DNA from: CADEEV01 sp964442185 | GTDB taxonomy: Bacteria > Acidobacteriota > Vicinamibacteria > Fen-336 | NCBI GenBank assembly: GCA_964442185.1 | Contig: CAYTWT010000176.1 | Span: 1 to 64,000 of the forward strand | DNA: 64,000 nucleotides | Reading direction: 5' to 3' | In this document: positions 17,496 to 26,898 of the stretch, in pieces | Numbering within the stretch: position 1 is the stretch's first letter | Layout of the letters: the number at the start of each line of letters is the position of its first letter | Notes under the pieces: generated by a model | Database searches by the model: none | Seen by the model: the letters and a program-made list of their open reading frames with translations, nothing else | What the model was told of the DNA's origin: nothing | Made by a program: the position numbers and the translations under genes

Positions 17496-19664
17496 TTATT
17501 CCAGCAGCTGCCAGTCCACGGCGAAGTGCAAGGGCTGGCTGGCGTCGGCCTTGATCGGCAGGCGCTGGCCGACCTTGAACCAATGCTCGCGCTCCTTGGG
17601 CACGCCGACCCGCGCCGGCCCCTGCACCGGCGCGTGGCCAGGCACCTCGACAGAAAGCACGAGATCGTAGACGGGTCGCCCGTCGGCGTCGAAGAGTCCC
17701 AGCGGCTGGCTCCGCAGGATGGTGGCGCTGCCCGCTACGCCGGTGGCGAGCAGCCGCTGCTTCTCGGCCTCCACGTCAGCGGCGCGCGGCGGCGGCGTGG
17801 GGGCCGGTAGCGCGGCGGAGGCGACGGCCAGCGCGCCCAGATCCAGGGAAACGCGCGCTGGCATGCGCGGGTCGTAACGGACCGCGACCAGCGTCCCGGG
17901 CTGGACCTGGGAAACGCTCAGGCGGGAGATCAGCAGCTTCGTCTCCGCCTGGTAGGCGGCACCCTCCAGCGGGCGGACCTCCAGCAGGAACCCCACGACG
18001 GGGTCGTCGTTGACGGTCATGCCGGTGTCCCAGATCTTCAGGATCGCGGCCTCGGCCAGCACGCCGGAGACACGCAGCTCCCTGGCCTGCGAAGTCCCAT
18101 CCAGCCTGTTGATCGCGGCGCATCCTGGGAGCGTCGTGGCCCCAAGGATCACCCACACGCCCGCCCGGAGCGCCCTCTGGACGCCGCTGTGGCGACGGCT
18201 GTAGGCGAAGTAAACCACGGAGCCCGCGGCCAGCCAGAGGCCGAAGCGGCCCCACGTCTGCCCCGGCAGCCCGGACATGAGGTAGACGCACGCGAGAACG
18301 CCGAGGCCAGGCACTACCGGCGACCACGGCGTGCGGAAGGGTCGCTTCAGGTCGGGCCGGGTCCGCCGCAGGATCAGAATTCCCCCGCACACCACCGCGA
18401 AGATGAAGAGCGTGCCCATGCTCGCGAGCTCTCCGAGCTCGGAGATGGGCGTGATCGCCGCGGCGAGGCCCATCACGAGGCCGGTGGCGAGGCTGGTGAG
18501 ATGGGGGGTCTTGAAGCGCGGATGGAGCTCCGCGACCCAGGACGGAAGCAGGCCGTCCTTTGCCATCACGTAGCAGATGCGCGTCTGGGCGAGCATCCCC
18601 ACCAGGATCACCGAGCTGAGGCCGGCGATGGCCCCGAGCTTCACAAGAGGTCTTAGCCAGGCCACGCCGATGGCATCGACTCCCACCGCGAAGGGATCCG
18701 GCACGTTGAGCTCCTTGTAGCTCACGACCCCCGTGAGCACGAAGGCCACCAGGATGTAAAGGACCGCGCAGATGCCGAGCGAGCCCATGATCCCGATCGG
18801 TAGGTCGCGCTGGGGGTTCTTGGCCTCCTGGGCGGCGGTGGAGACGGAGTCGAAGCCCATGTAGGCAAAGAACACGACCGCGGCTCCCCGCACGATCCCG
18901 GTAAAGCCGTAGCGGCCGAACTCGCCCGTGTTCTCGGGGATGAAGGGCTGCCAGTTCGCAACGCGCACGTAGCCAACGCCCACGACTACGAACAGCACCA
19001 CCACCGACACCTTGATCGCCACCATCACCGCATTCAGGTTCGTGGACTCCCGGATGCCGAGCGCGACCACCGCGGTGGTGACGAGGACGATCAGCAGGGC
19101 GGGGAGGTTGAAGAGGCCCGTGGCGTGGGCCAGCGAGGCCGGATCGATGCCCTGTGCGGCGAGTCGCTCGGCCACCCCCGCGAGGGGCTCGAAGCGGCCC
19201 GCCGCCGTTTCCACGAGCAGCGTCCCCGGCGGGGCGAGCAGGGACGGGGGGATCGCGATCCCGAAGTCCCGCAAGAAGCTGCTCACGTACCCCGACCACC
19301 CGACGGCCACGGTGGCCGGCCCGAGGGCGAACTCCAGGGTGAGAGCGCAGCCGATCAGGAAGGCAACGAACTCGCCCAGGGTGGCGTAGGCATAGGTATA
19401 GGCGGACCCCGACACGGGGATCATGGAGGCGAACTCCGAGTAGCACAGGCCCGCGAAGGCGCAGGCCACCCCGGCGAGGACGAAGGACAGGACGATGGCG
19501 GGGCCGCCGTACTGCGCCGCGGCCAGGCCGGTTAGGACGAAGATGCCGGCCCCGATGATGTCGCCGATGCCGAGCATCACCAGACGGGTCGGTCCCATGA
19601 CCCGTAGCAGCGCGTGATCGCCGCCGGTGTCGGCTTCGGCCACCAGCCCTTCGACGGACTTCAT
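17496..19664 (-). CDS. APC-family amino acid permease fused to a C-terminal extracytoplasmic module
   Basis: 722 residues. Residues 1-485 are a complete cationic amino acid permease of the YfnA/CAT type with 12 helices (GIGDIIGAGIFVLTG, GFDSVSTAAQEAKNPQRDLP). Where the family normally stops (YSRRHSG), the frame continues through a further hydrophobic segment ending in a lipobox-like TTLPGC (cysteine near residue 513). It then has two related beta-rich repeats (YDPRMPARVSLD in the first; WFKVGQRLPIKAD in the second). I start at MKSVEGLV (19664); a TTG four codons upstream is an alternative. The tail looks like a former lipoprotein joined to the permease. Confidence 0.85.
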   Translation of the reverse strand: MKSVEGLVAEADTGGDHALLRVMGPTRLVMLGIGDIIGAGIFVLTGLAAAQYGGPAIVLSFVLAGVACAFAGLCYSEFASMIPVSGSAYTYAYATLGEFVAFLIGCALTLEFALGPATVAVGWSGYVSSFLRDFGIAIPPSLLAPPGTLLVETAAGRFEPLAGVAERLAAQGIDPASLAHATGLFNLPALLIVLVTTAVVALGIRESTNLNAVMVAIKVSVVVLFVVVGVGYVRVANWQPFIPENTGEFGRYGFTGIVRGAAVVFFAYMGFDSVSTAAQEAKNPQRDLPIGIMGSLGICAVLYILVAFVLTGVVSYKELNVPDPFAVGVDAIGVAWLRPLVKLGAIAGLSSVILVGMLAQTRICYVMAKDGLLPSWVAELHPRFKTPHLTSLATGLVMGLAAAITPISELGELASMGTLFIFAVVCGGILILRRTRPDLKRPFRTPWSPVVPGLGVLACVYLMSGLPGQTWGRFGLWLAAGSVVYFAYSRRHSGVQRALRAGVWVILGATTLPGCAAINRLDGTSQARELRVSGVLAEAAILKIWDTGMTVNDDPVVGFLLEVRPLEGAAYQAETKLLISRLSVSQVQPGTLVAVRYDPRMPARVSLDLGALAVASAALPAPTPPPRAADVEAEKQRLLATGVAGSATILRSQPLGLFDADGRPVYDLVLSVEVPGHAPVQGPARVGVPKEREHWFKVGQRLPIKADASQPLHFAVDWQLLE

Positions 19665-19745
19665 CGCGAACAAAGACTCCCCTGGGCTCAACCACCGTCC
19701 TCCGGGCGCCATACTATTACTGTTCGACGGGGCAGGCCGGCGCTA

Positions 19746-20948
19746 CTAGCCCGCGGGGCTGATCCGGAAGACGCTACCGCTGTACTCGACGACATAGACC
19801 TCGCCGTCCGCGTCGATACCGAACGAGGACGGGTTGCGGACGCCGCGGAAGGCGGCCGTCCACTCGCGCCGCTCGACCGCGGCGCCGCCCGACAGCCGGA
19901 ACGAGCGCACGAAGCCGGTTACGTAGTCGCCGTAGAAGTAGGTTCCCGCGTAGCCCGGCATGCGGCAGCCGCGGTACACGACGCCGCCCGTCACCGAAGC
20001 ACCGTCGGGACGCGGGTACTCGAGCACCGGCATCGTGATGCCGGTCATATTGCAGCTCGACGCGTTGTAGCAGCGCGAGCCCTCGGTGACGTTCCAGCCG
20101 TAGTTCTGGCCACCGCGGCGAGGCGCCGTCTCGACGTCGATCTCCTCGAGAGCGCCCTGTCCGACGTCGCCGATGTAGAGGTCGCCGGTGACGCGGTCGA
20201 AAGAGAAGCGCCACGGGTTGCGCAGGCCGTAGGCATAGATCTCCGGCAACGCGCCCGCGGCCCCCGTGAAGGGGTTGTCGGCGGGGACGCCGTACGGGCT
20301 GCCAGCGTCGACGTTCACCCGCAACAGCTTGCCCAGCCGCGTCCCCAGGTTCTGGCCGTTGCGCTGTGGGTCGCCCCCGCTGCCGCCGTCGCCGAGCGCT
20401 ATGAAGAGCGTGCCGTCCGAGGCGAACCCGAGCCCGCCGCCGTTGTGATTCGCGAACGGCTGGCGCACGAACATCAACTCGCGCTCGGTCGAGGCATCGA
20501 CGCTGTCGGCGGTTCCGCTCGCGGCTCGGAACTCCGAGATGTGGGTGTCGCCGCTGCGGTCGGTGTAGTTGACGTAGAAGCGGCCGTTGGTCGCGAACTG
20601 CGGGTGGAACGCGAGGCCCAGGAGGCCGCGCTCGCCGCCCGAGCCAACGCGGGCCACGATGTCGAGAAACGGCGCCGCCACAAGGGCGCCGCCGCGCACG
20701 CTGCGAATCCGCCCGGCCTGCTCGACGACAAACAGACGCGCACGATCGCCGGGCGCCGATTGGAGGTCGAGCGGGCTCTGGAGGCCGGTCGCCACAGAAG
20801 TCAACGTCAGATCCGGCGTGCCGGACACGATCGCGCCGGCGGCGCAGCTGGCCGGCGACGCGGAAGTCGCGGGCGACGTCGGGGACGCATCGGACCCGCC
20901 GCATGCCGCCTGGGCCAGCACCAAGGCAAGACCGCCGATTCGTCTCAC
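19746..20948 (-). CDS. PQQ-dependent sugar dehydrogenase (soluble GDH/YliI family), lipoprotein
   Basis: 400 residues from a GTG at 20948, chosen because AGGAGG lies six bases before it; the longer ATG reading would put that ribosome site inside the gene. A lipoprotein signal ends at AQAACGG. The six-bladed quinoprotein glucose dehydrogenase fold shows its usual landmarks: GGERGLLGLAFHP, NHNGGGLGFASDGTLFIALGDGG, YGLRNPWRFSFD and GQNYGWNV. It probably oxidises an aldose in the periplasm using PQQ, passing electrons to the respiratory chain. No PQQ biosynthesis genes are in the window. Confidence 0.9.
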   Translation of the reverse strand: MRRIGGLALVLAQAACGGSDASPTSPATSASPASCAAGAIVSGTPDLTLTSVATGLQSPLDLQSAPGDRARLFVVEQAGRIRSVRGGALVAAPFLDIVARVGSGGERGLLGLAFHPQFATNGRFYVNYTDRSGDTHISEFRAASGTADSVDASTERELMFVRQPFANHNGGGLGFASDGTLFIALGDGGSGGDPQRNGQNLGTRLGKLLRVNVDAGSPYGVPADNPFTGAAGALPEIYAYGLRNPWRFSFDRVTGDLYIGDVGQGALEEIDVETAPRRGGQNYGWNVTEGSRCYNASSCNMTGITMPVLEYPRPDGASVTGGVVYRGCRMPGYAGTYFYGDYVTGFVRSFRLSGGAAVERREWTAAFRGVRNPSSFGIDADGEVYVVEYSGSVFRISPAG

Positions 20949-21114
20949 GCAGGGCCTCCTCTTCTCGATATGCGACAAGATTTTACGCCCTTGACAGGAC
21001 TTGGCTTGGCAACCCGATCGGCCTCAGCCACAATCATCCCGAACCGGTGCCCCTCCGCCTTGGTCCGGCCGAGAGCCCCCCAAAAAGGACCTCCTGGATA
21101 ACTCGAGACTAGAG

Positions 21115-22290
21115 ATGCGCCAGCTTCGATCGACACACATGATTCTCGCCGGCATGGCGGCGCTCGCCGTTCTCGGCTGCGGCAAGACCCAGACCGACGC
21201 GGCGCCGGGCCGCGGGGCCCAGGGTCCGGGCGGTGCTGGCGGTGCTGGCGGCGGCGCGCGGGCGCTGCCCGTCAAGGCCGGGCCGGTTCAAGTGCAAGAC
21301 GTGGTGTACCGCATTCAAGCGCTCGGCACGCTCGAAGCCGAGGAGCTGATCCAGGTGACCGCCGAGGTCGACGGCGCGGTCAGCGAGGTGCGCTTCCGCG
21401 AGGGCGACCGCGTCAGGCGCGATACGGTGATCGCGCTGATCGATCCAGCGCGGTATCGGCTCGAAGCCGAACGCGCCAACGCCAACCATCGCCGGGCCCT
21501 GGCCGACCAGGCGCGCGCCGAGCAGGACCTGAAGCGGCGCGAAGAGCTCGCGCGCCAGAGCCTGCTCTCGGTCGAGGAGCTGAACCGCGCGCGCGTCGAC
21601 TACGAGAAGCTGGCCGCCGAAGCGGCCTCCAGCAAGGCCGCTCGCGACATCGCGGTCCAGAACGTCGCCCGCTCTCGCGTCAAGCCATTCCACGCCGGCG
21701 TGATCGACAAGCGCCTGGTGGACACCGGCCAGTTCGTGCGCGCCGGGACCGTGCTCGGCAACCTCGTCGACACGACGCGGCTGCGGCTGCGCTTCAAGAT
21801 CTCGGAAGGTGAGTCATTGCGAGCTCGCGTCGGCCAAGCGGTCACGTTCCGCGTGGGCTCCCTCGGCGGACTCGATTTCAACGGCGAGATCTACCACGTC
21901 GGTCAGGTGGCCGACCCGGCCACACGCCAGGTCGAGGTGCTCGGTTGGGTGAAGAACCCGGGAACGCTGAAGCCCGGGTTCTTTGCGGAGGTCGCCCTGC
22001 CCAGCGAGAGCAAGAAGGGCGCCCTGGTGGTTCCGGAGACGGCCATCCAGGCCAGCGAGCGCGGCTTCATCGCGTTCGTGATCCAGGACGGCAAGGCGCG
22101 GGTTCGCCCGGTCAAGATCGGGCTTCGGACCGGCGGCGGCGGCGTCGAGATCCTCTCCGGGCTCGAGGCCGGCGAGACGATCGTGTACGAGGGCTCGGAC
22201 CGCATGGCGGACGGCGTGGCCGTCCGCATCGACGGCGTGCAGAAGGCCGAGGGTCCGAAGGACGCAGCCGAGAAGGGAGCGACGCGATGA
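21115..22290 (+). CDS. RND efflux periplasmic adaptor (AcrA/MdtA type) lipoprotein
   Basis: 391 residues. The signal ends in lipobox LAVLGC, then comes a Gly/Ala linker and the membrane-fusion-protein domains: lipoyl half-motif (AEVDGAVSEVRFREGDRV), alpha-hairpin (about 120-190), second lipoyl half (GVIDKRLVDTGQFVRAGTVLGNLVD) and beta-barrel (LRLRFKISEGESL). It connects the following RND pump to an outer-membrane channel; no TolC gene is adjacent. The start at 21115 is preferred to the internal ATG at 21139. The stop overlaps the pump ATG (ATGA), so the two are translationally coupled. Confidence 0.92.
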   Translation: MRQLRSTHMILAGMAALAVLGCGKTQTDAAPGRGAQGPGGAGGAGGGARALPVKAGPVQVQDVVYRIQALGTLEAEELIQVTAEVDGAVSEVRFREGDRVRRDTVIALIDPARYRLEAERANANHRRALADQARAEQDLKRREELARQSLLSVEELNRARVDYEKLAAEAASSKAARDIAVQNVARSRVKPFHAGVIDKRLVDTGQFVRAGTVLGNLVDTTRLRLRFKISEGESLRARVGQAVTFRVGSLGGLDFNGEIYHVGQVADPATRQVEVLGWVKNPGTLKPGFFAEVALPSESKKGALVVPETAIQASERGFIAFVIQDGKARVRPVKIGLRTGGGGVEILSGLEAGETIVYEGSDRMADGVAVRIDGVQKAEGPKDAAEKGATR

Positions 22291-25200
22291 GCGAAACCCA
22301 CGGCGCGGGTCGCGAGCCGGAAACCGAGGATCCGCTCAAGATCGCCACCGGCATGACGCTCGCGGACATCTCGATCCGCAACCACGTTTTCGCCTGGATG
22401 CTGATGTTCGCGCTGATCGGCTTCGGTCTGATCTGCTATACGGGATTCGGAGGCGTCGTCAAGGGGCTCGGGATCAGCCAGAACCCCGACGTCGACTTTC
22501 CGGTCGTGAACGTCTCCGTGAACTACGAAGGCGCCTCGCCCGAGGTGATGGAGACGGACATCGTCGAGCCGCTCGAAGACGCCGTCACCTCGATCGAGGG
22601 CATCAAGGAGATCACCTCGACCTCGCGCCAGGGCTCGGCCAACATCACGGTGGAGTTCGAGCTCAACCGCAACATCGACGTCGCGCTGCAGGACGTCCAG
22701 GCGCGCGTCGCCCAGGCCCAACGCCGCCTGCCGCGCGAGGTCGACCCGCCTGGGATCAGCAAGTCGAACCCCGAAGACCGGCCGCTGTTGTGGGTGGGGC
22801 TCTCGGGCAACCGCCCGGCGACGGTTCTCGCCGACTACGCGCGCAACGTGCTGCGGCCCCAGCTCCAGACGATCCCCGGCGTCGGCGAGATCGACTTCAT
22901 GGGCTTCCGCGAGCGCAACGTGCGCGTGTGGTACGACGCCACCCGGCTCGAGGCCCAGGGGCTGACCGTCCAGGACGTGATCCGCGCGATCGGCCGCGAG
23001 CACCTTGAGATGCCCGCCGGACGGATCGAGGGCGTGGGGCGCGAGCTGAACGTCCGCGCCGAGGGTGAAGCGATCGACATCGAGGCCTTCGGCGGTCTCG
23101 TCATCACCTACAAGGACGGCGCCCCGGTACGGATGCGTGACGTCGCGCTGGTCGAAGACGGCCTCGAGGACTCGCGCCGCACCAACCGCGCGATGGGCGA
23201 GACCGCGATCGGCTTCGGCATCAAGAAGCTGCGCGGCGCCAACGCGGTCCAGGTCGGCCACGACGTGAAGGCCAAGCTCGCCGCGCTCGGCAAGCAGGTG
23301 CCCGAAGGCATGACGCTGGCGATCAACTTCGACCAGACGACCTACATCGAGGAATCGATCAACGAGATCCTGTTCACGCTGGTGATGGCGTCGCTCTTGA
23401 CCGGCCTGGTGTGCTGGCTGTTCCTCGGCTCCTGGTCGACCACGATCAACGTGCTGCTCGCGATCCCGACCTCGATCCTGGGCACCTTCATTGCGATCTA
23501 CTTCTTCGGCTTCACGCTCAACACCTTCACGGTGCTGGGTCTCTCGCTGGTCGTCGGCATCGTCGTCGACGACGCGATCATGGTGCTCGAGAACATCTAC
23601 CGGCACCGGGAGCACGGCGAGGGCAAGGTCAAGGCCGCGTCGATCGGGGCGCGTGAGATCACCTTCGCCGCCGCGGCCACCACCGCGGCGATCGTCGCGA
23701 TCTTCCTGCCGGTGGCCTTCATGAAGGGCATCATCGGCAAATTCTTCTTCCAGTTCGGCGTCACCATCTCGGTGGCGGTGCTGATCTCGCTGCTCGAAGC
23801 GCTGACGCTGACGCCGATGCGCTGCTCGCGCTTCCTGCAGGTGGGCGAGCGGCGCGGCCGGCTCGGCGAGGGCGTCGATCGGACCTTCGCGCGGCTCTCC
23901 GCGGCCTACCAGCGCGCGCTGGAGCCGGCGCTGCATCACCGCGGCTGGGTGTTGGGCGGCGCGTTCGGCCTGTTCTTCGCGTCGCTCTTGATACTGAGAG
24001 TGCTGCCGCAGGAGTTCGTGCCGCGCCAGGACACCAGCCGCTTCGGGCTTCGCTTCAACCTGCCGATCGGCACCGCGCTGCCACTGACCGACCGCGTCGC
24101 CAAGGACGTCGAGGCGTACCTGGCGGGTCGCCCCGAGGTCAACCGCTACACGGGCGGCGTGGGCGGCTTCGGCGGCGGTGGTGGTGGCGGCGGCGACGTC
24201 TCCTCGGGCAACTTCATGGTGACGATGAAGGACCCACGCGACCGCCCGCGCGACCAGAAGCTCGGCCGCGCGCTGCGCATGCACGAGTTCATGGACGTGG
24301 TGCGGCGCGACCTGTCGCAGCTGCCGGGCGTTCGCATCTCGCTCCAGGATCCGTCGCAGCAGGGCTTCACCTCCGGCCGCGGCTTCCCGGTGGAGTTCTC
24401 GATCCGCGGCCACGACTGGGACACGCTGGCGCAGAAGTCGAAAGAGATCATGGAGAAGCTGCGCGCCACCAACACCGTGATCGACCTGGACAGCGACTAT
24501 CGCGTCGGCATGCCCGAGGTTCAGGTGATCCCCGACCGCAACAAGGCGGCCGACCTGGGCGTCTCGATGGCGGACATCGGCGAGACGATCAACGCCGCGA
24601 TCGGCGGCGTGCGCGCGGGCAAGTTCAAGGACAAGGGACGCCGCTTCGACATTCGGGTGCGGCTGATGGCCCAGCAGCGCGAGCGGCCCGAGGACATCGC
24701 GCGGCTCCTGGTGCGAACGCGGAATGGCAGCCTGGTGCGGCTGGGCGACATCGTGCAGATCCGGCAGGCGCCCTCGCTCCAGGCGATCACCCGGAAGGAT
24801 CGCGAGCGCGCGATCACCATCTTCGGCAACCCGACGCCCGGCGTTTCGCAAGGCGTCGCGATCGAGACCAGCCTGGGGATCGCGCGCGAAGTGCTGCCGG
24901 ACGGTTATCGGGTCCTGCCGTCGGGAAGCAGCCAGGCCTTCCAGGAGGCTTTCTCCTCGCTGGCCTTCGCCTTCGTGATGGGGCTGATCGTTGCCTACAT
25001 GGTGCTGGCCGCGCAGTTCAACGCCTTCTCGCACCCGCTCACAGTGCTGCTGGCACTGCCTTTCAGCATCAGCGGGGCGCTCGCCGCGCTCTGGATCTCG
25101 GGCCAGAGCCTCAACGTGTACAGCGTCCTCGGGCTGATCCTGCTGATGGGCATCGCGAAGAAGAACTCGATCATGCTGGTGGACTTCACGAACCAGGTGC

Positions 25201-25526
25201 GCGAGCGTGGCGTCGAGCGGCATCAGGCCCTGCTCGAGGCCTGCCCGATCCGGCTGCGGCCGATCCTGATGACGTCGCTCGCGACGATCGCCGGCGCGCT
25301 GCCCCCGGCGCTCGCCATCGGCCCCGGCGCCGAGCTGCAGCGGCCGATGGCGATCGCGCTCGTCGGGGGCATGCTGGTCTCGACGGCGCTGACGCTGCTG
25401 GTCGTGCCTGCCGCCTACAGCGTCTTCGACGACGTCATCTCCTGGAACGAGGAGCGTCGCACTCGCGGCGCCGGCTTCCTCGCCGAGCTCAGCGGGCTCC
25501 GCGCCCGCCTCGGCCATCGCGCGTAG
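22287..25526 (+). CDS. RND multidrug-type efflux pump (HAE-1 family)
   Basis: 1079 residues, 12 transmembrane helices. The proton relay is complete: adjacent aspartates in GIVVDDAIMVLEN, lysine in GIAKKNSIMLVDF and arginine in CPIRLRPILMTS. The porter-domain landmark TSRQGSANITVEFELNRN is present. A glycine-only loop (about residues 623-635, GGFGGGGGGGG) is unusual. Exports hydrophobic or amphiphilic compounds; the substrate is not predictable. The start at 22287 overlaps the adaptor stop. The DIDVALQDVQ-like stretch marks it as HAE-1, not heavy-metal type. Confidence 0.94.
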   Translation: MSETHGAGREPETEDPLKIATGMTLADISIRNHVFAWMLMFALIGFGLICYTGFGGVVKGLGISQNPDVDFPVVNVSVNYEGASPEVMETDIVEPLEDAVTSIEGIKEITSTSRQGSANITVEFELNRNIDVALQDVQARVAQAQRRLPREVDPPGISKSNPEDRPLLWVGLSGNRPATVLADYARNVLRPQLQTIPGVGEIDFMGFRERNVRVWYDATRLEAQGLTVQDVIRAIGREHLEMPAGRIEGVGRELNVRAEGEAIDIEAFGGLVITYKDGAPVRMRDVALVEDGLEDSRRTNRAMGETAIGFGIKKLRGANAVQVGHDVKAKLAALGKQVPEGMTLAINFDQTTYIEESINEILFTLVMASLLTGLVCWLFLGSWSTTINVLLAIPTSILGTFIAIYFFGFTLNTFTVLGLSLVVGIVVDDAIMVLENIYRHREHGEGKVKAASIGAREITFAAAATTAAIVAIFLPVAFMKGIIGKFFFQFGVTISVAVLISLLEALTLTPMRCSRFLQVGERRGRLGEGVDRTFARLSAAYQRALEPALHHRGWVLGGAFGLFFASLLILRVLPQEFVPRQDTSRFGLRFNLPIGTALPLTDRVAKDVEAYLAGRPEVNRYTGGVGGFGGGGGGGGDVSSGNFMVTMKDPRDRPRDQKLGRALRMHEFMDVVRRDLSQLPGVRISLQDPSQQGFTSGRGFPVEFSIRGHDWDTLAQKSKEIMEKLRATNTVIDLDSDYRVGMPEVQVIPDRNKAADLGVSMADIGETINAAIGGVRAGKFKDKGRRFDIRVRLMAQQRERPEDIARLLVRTRNGSLVRLGDIVQIRQAPSLQAITRKDRERAITIFGNPTPGVSQGVAIETSLGIAREVLPDGYRVLPSGSSQAFQEAFSSLAFAFVMGLIVAYMVLAAQFNAFSHPLTVLLALPFSISGALAALWISGQSLNVYSVLGLILLMGIAKKNSIMLVDFTNQVRERGVERHQALLEACPIRLRPILMTSLATIAGALPPALAIGPGAELQRPMAIALVGGMLVSTALTLLVVPAAYSVFDDVISWNEERRTRGAGFLAELSGLRARLGHRA

Positions 25527-25540
25527 TCAGAAAACTCGCG

Positions 25541-26326
25541 TCAGCCCGGGCGCAGCCAGGGGACGAATCGGCTGGTGGTGCGCTGGTACTCGCGATACTC
25601 GTCGCCGCGAGAGCGCAGGGCCTGCGCCTCGGTCATCGGGATGCCGGTGATCCGGAACAGGAACCACAGCATCAAGAGCGGACAGTAGACGGTGCTCCAG
25701 CCCCAGGGTGAGGGCAGGACGAAGACGAAATAGGCGCACCAGATCAGCCACTCGAAGAAGTAGTTCGGGTGGCGTGAGTAGCGCCACAGCCCGGCCTGAC
25801 AGGTCTTGCCCTGATGGGCGGGCTTCGCCTTGAAGGCGCGGAGCTGCGCATCGGCCGTCGCTTCACCCACCAGGGCGACGAGGAAAAGTGCGCTCCCCGC
25901 CCACTCGAACGGCCCGAGGCCGCGGCCCTTGTCGACACAGGCCAGGACGAACGGTACTGAAAGCACGACGTTGAGCGCCGCCTGGACTTGGAAGAAGACG
26001 AAGAAGCGGCGTTTCAAGCCGCCGGCCCACTCACGGCGCAGCTGAAGGTACCTGCCGTCCTCTTGCGGGTGATGGCTCGCGATGCGCACCAGCAGATGCC
26101 AGGCGAGGCGCAGGCTCCAGAGCGTGACCATGGTGGCGAGGAGCGCGCGGCGCGCCAGATCGCCCGCGCCGAGCGCCGCGTAAAGCAGCGCGAGCGGCGT
26201 GAAGTTGGCCGACCAGGCGATGTCGACGATCGAGAAGTTGCGAAGCCGCAGCGCGATCCCAAAGGCGAGCGCCATGAGCGAGCCGGCGAGCAGCGTGCCG
26301 ACCAGGAGCAGGCCGGCGGCGGTCAC
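25541..26326 (-). CDS. DUF1295 membrane protein (steroid-reductase/isoprenylcysteine methyltransferase-like)
   Basis: 261 residues with about six membrane helices. The C-terminal signature is clear: GLWRYSRHPNYFFEWLIW followed by SRGDEYREYQRTTSRFVPW, as in DUF1295 proteins related to 3-oxo-5-alpha-steroid 4-dehydrogenase. It probably acts on a membrane lipid or isoprenoid, but no activity can be assigned. It begins with a GTG that overlaps the stop of the DUF2062 gene (GTGA), so the two are translated together. Confidence 0.85.
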   Translation of the reverse strand: MTAAGLLLVGTLLAGSLMALAFGIALRLRNFSIVDIAWSANFTPLALLYAALGAGDLARRALLATMVTLWSLRLAWHLLVRIASHHPQEDGRYLQLRREWAGGLKRRFFVFFQVQAALNVVLSVPFVLACVDKGRGLGPFEWAGSALFLVALVGEATADAQLRAFKAKPAHQGKTCQAGLWRYSRHPNYFFEWLIWCAYFVFVLPSPWGWSTVYCPLLMLWFLFRITGIPMTEAQALRSRGDEYREYQRTTSRFVPWLRPG

Positions 26327-26805
26327 GGCGCGGTGTCCCGGGGCCGCAAGCGCGCGGCGGCGTTACGGAGGAGTGGCAGAAGGGCGACGTACAAGCCGGC
26401 GCCGAGCAGGGGTGCGACGAGCGCCCAACCCAGAATGGCGTGGAGGCCCGTGAGACCGAAGCGCTCCAGGAACGCTCCGGGGTCCTCGCGCGCCGAGGCG
26501 ACGATTGCAGGGAGCGAGAAAGTTACTGGGGGCGCGTTCAGGGTGCGTTCGCCGAGTCGCACGAACCCCAGGATCAGCGCCACCTGCAAGGGATAGACCA
26601 GGTAGTTCGCGAGTTGCATCGCCGGGTGGCTCAGGCGCAGGGCAACGCCAAACGCCACGCACAGGAGTGTCGTCGCGCCGAGGACCGGGAACAGCCCGCA
26701 CACCACCCCGAGCGCCAGGCTCAGGGCCAGCTTCTTCGGCGTCAGTCCCTGCGCGAGAAGAGCCAGCACCGGGGTTGCGACGTAGCGCCGGAAGAAGTCG
26801 CGCAT
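26323..26805 (-). CDS. DUF2062 membrane protein
   Basis: 160 residues from the ATG at 26805. It carries the DUF2062 pattern: basic N-terminus (RDFFRRYV), then GLTPKKLALSLALGVVCGLFPVLGATTLL, with the conserved PxxLAxGxAxGxFxPxxG core, then two or three further helices. Function unknown; in other genomes this domain accompanies lipid or glycosyl transferases. The upstream ATG at 26847 would extend into the likely promoter of the divergent nadE, so I do not use it. Confidence 0.82.
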   Translation of the reverse strand: MRDFFRRYVATPVLALLAQGLTPKKLALSLALGVVCGLFPVLGATTLLCVAFGVALRLSHPAMQLANYLVYPLQVALILGFVRLGERTLNAPPVTFSLPAIVASAREDPGAFLERFGLTGLHAILGWALVAPLLGAGLYVALLPLLRNAAARLRPRDTAP

Positions 26806-26887
26806 CGGGCGTGGTGATTGTATCCGTGGGCAGGCTCCAGGACCCACAACCGGCTCGTCCTGCCTGAGCCTGGCGGCGTTCCCGTTG

Positions 26888-26893
26888 TATCCT
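26888..26893 (+). promoter_or_regulatory. -10 element of nadE
   Basis: TATCCT ends six bases before the nadE ATG, predicting an almost leaderless mRNA. GAGG between them might instead serve as ribosome site if transcription starts further upstream. Confidence 0.35.
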
Positions 26894-26898
26894 GAGGC

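Noticed and set aside
20991..21020. TTGACA upstream of the RND adaptor gene as a promoter
   Set aside because: A perfect -35, but no acceptable -10 at 16-18 bases.
24170..24200. GGC-rich stretch in the RND pump as a simple-sequence repeat or phase-variable tract
   Set aside because: It encodes an in-frame glycine loop with mixed codons and no pure repeat unit.
21903..25517. Very long open frame on the minus strand (over 1200 codons) opposite the RND adaptor and pump
   Set aside because: It is the antisense shadow of a GC-rich gene; its translation is His/Arg/Asp-rich without any fold, while the plus-strand pump has every family motif.
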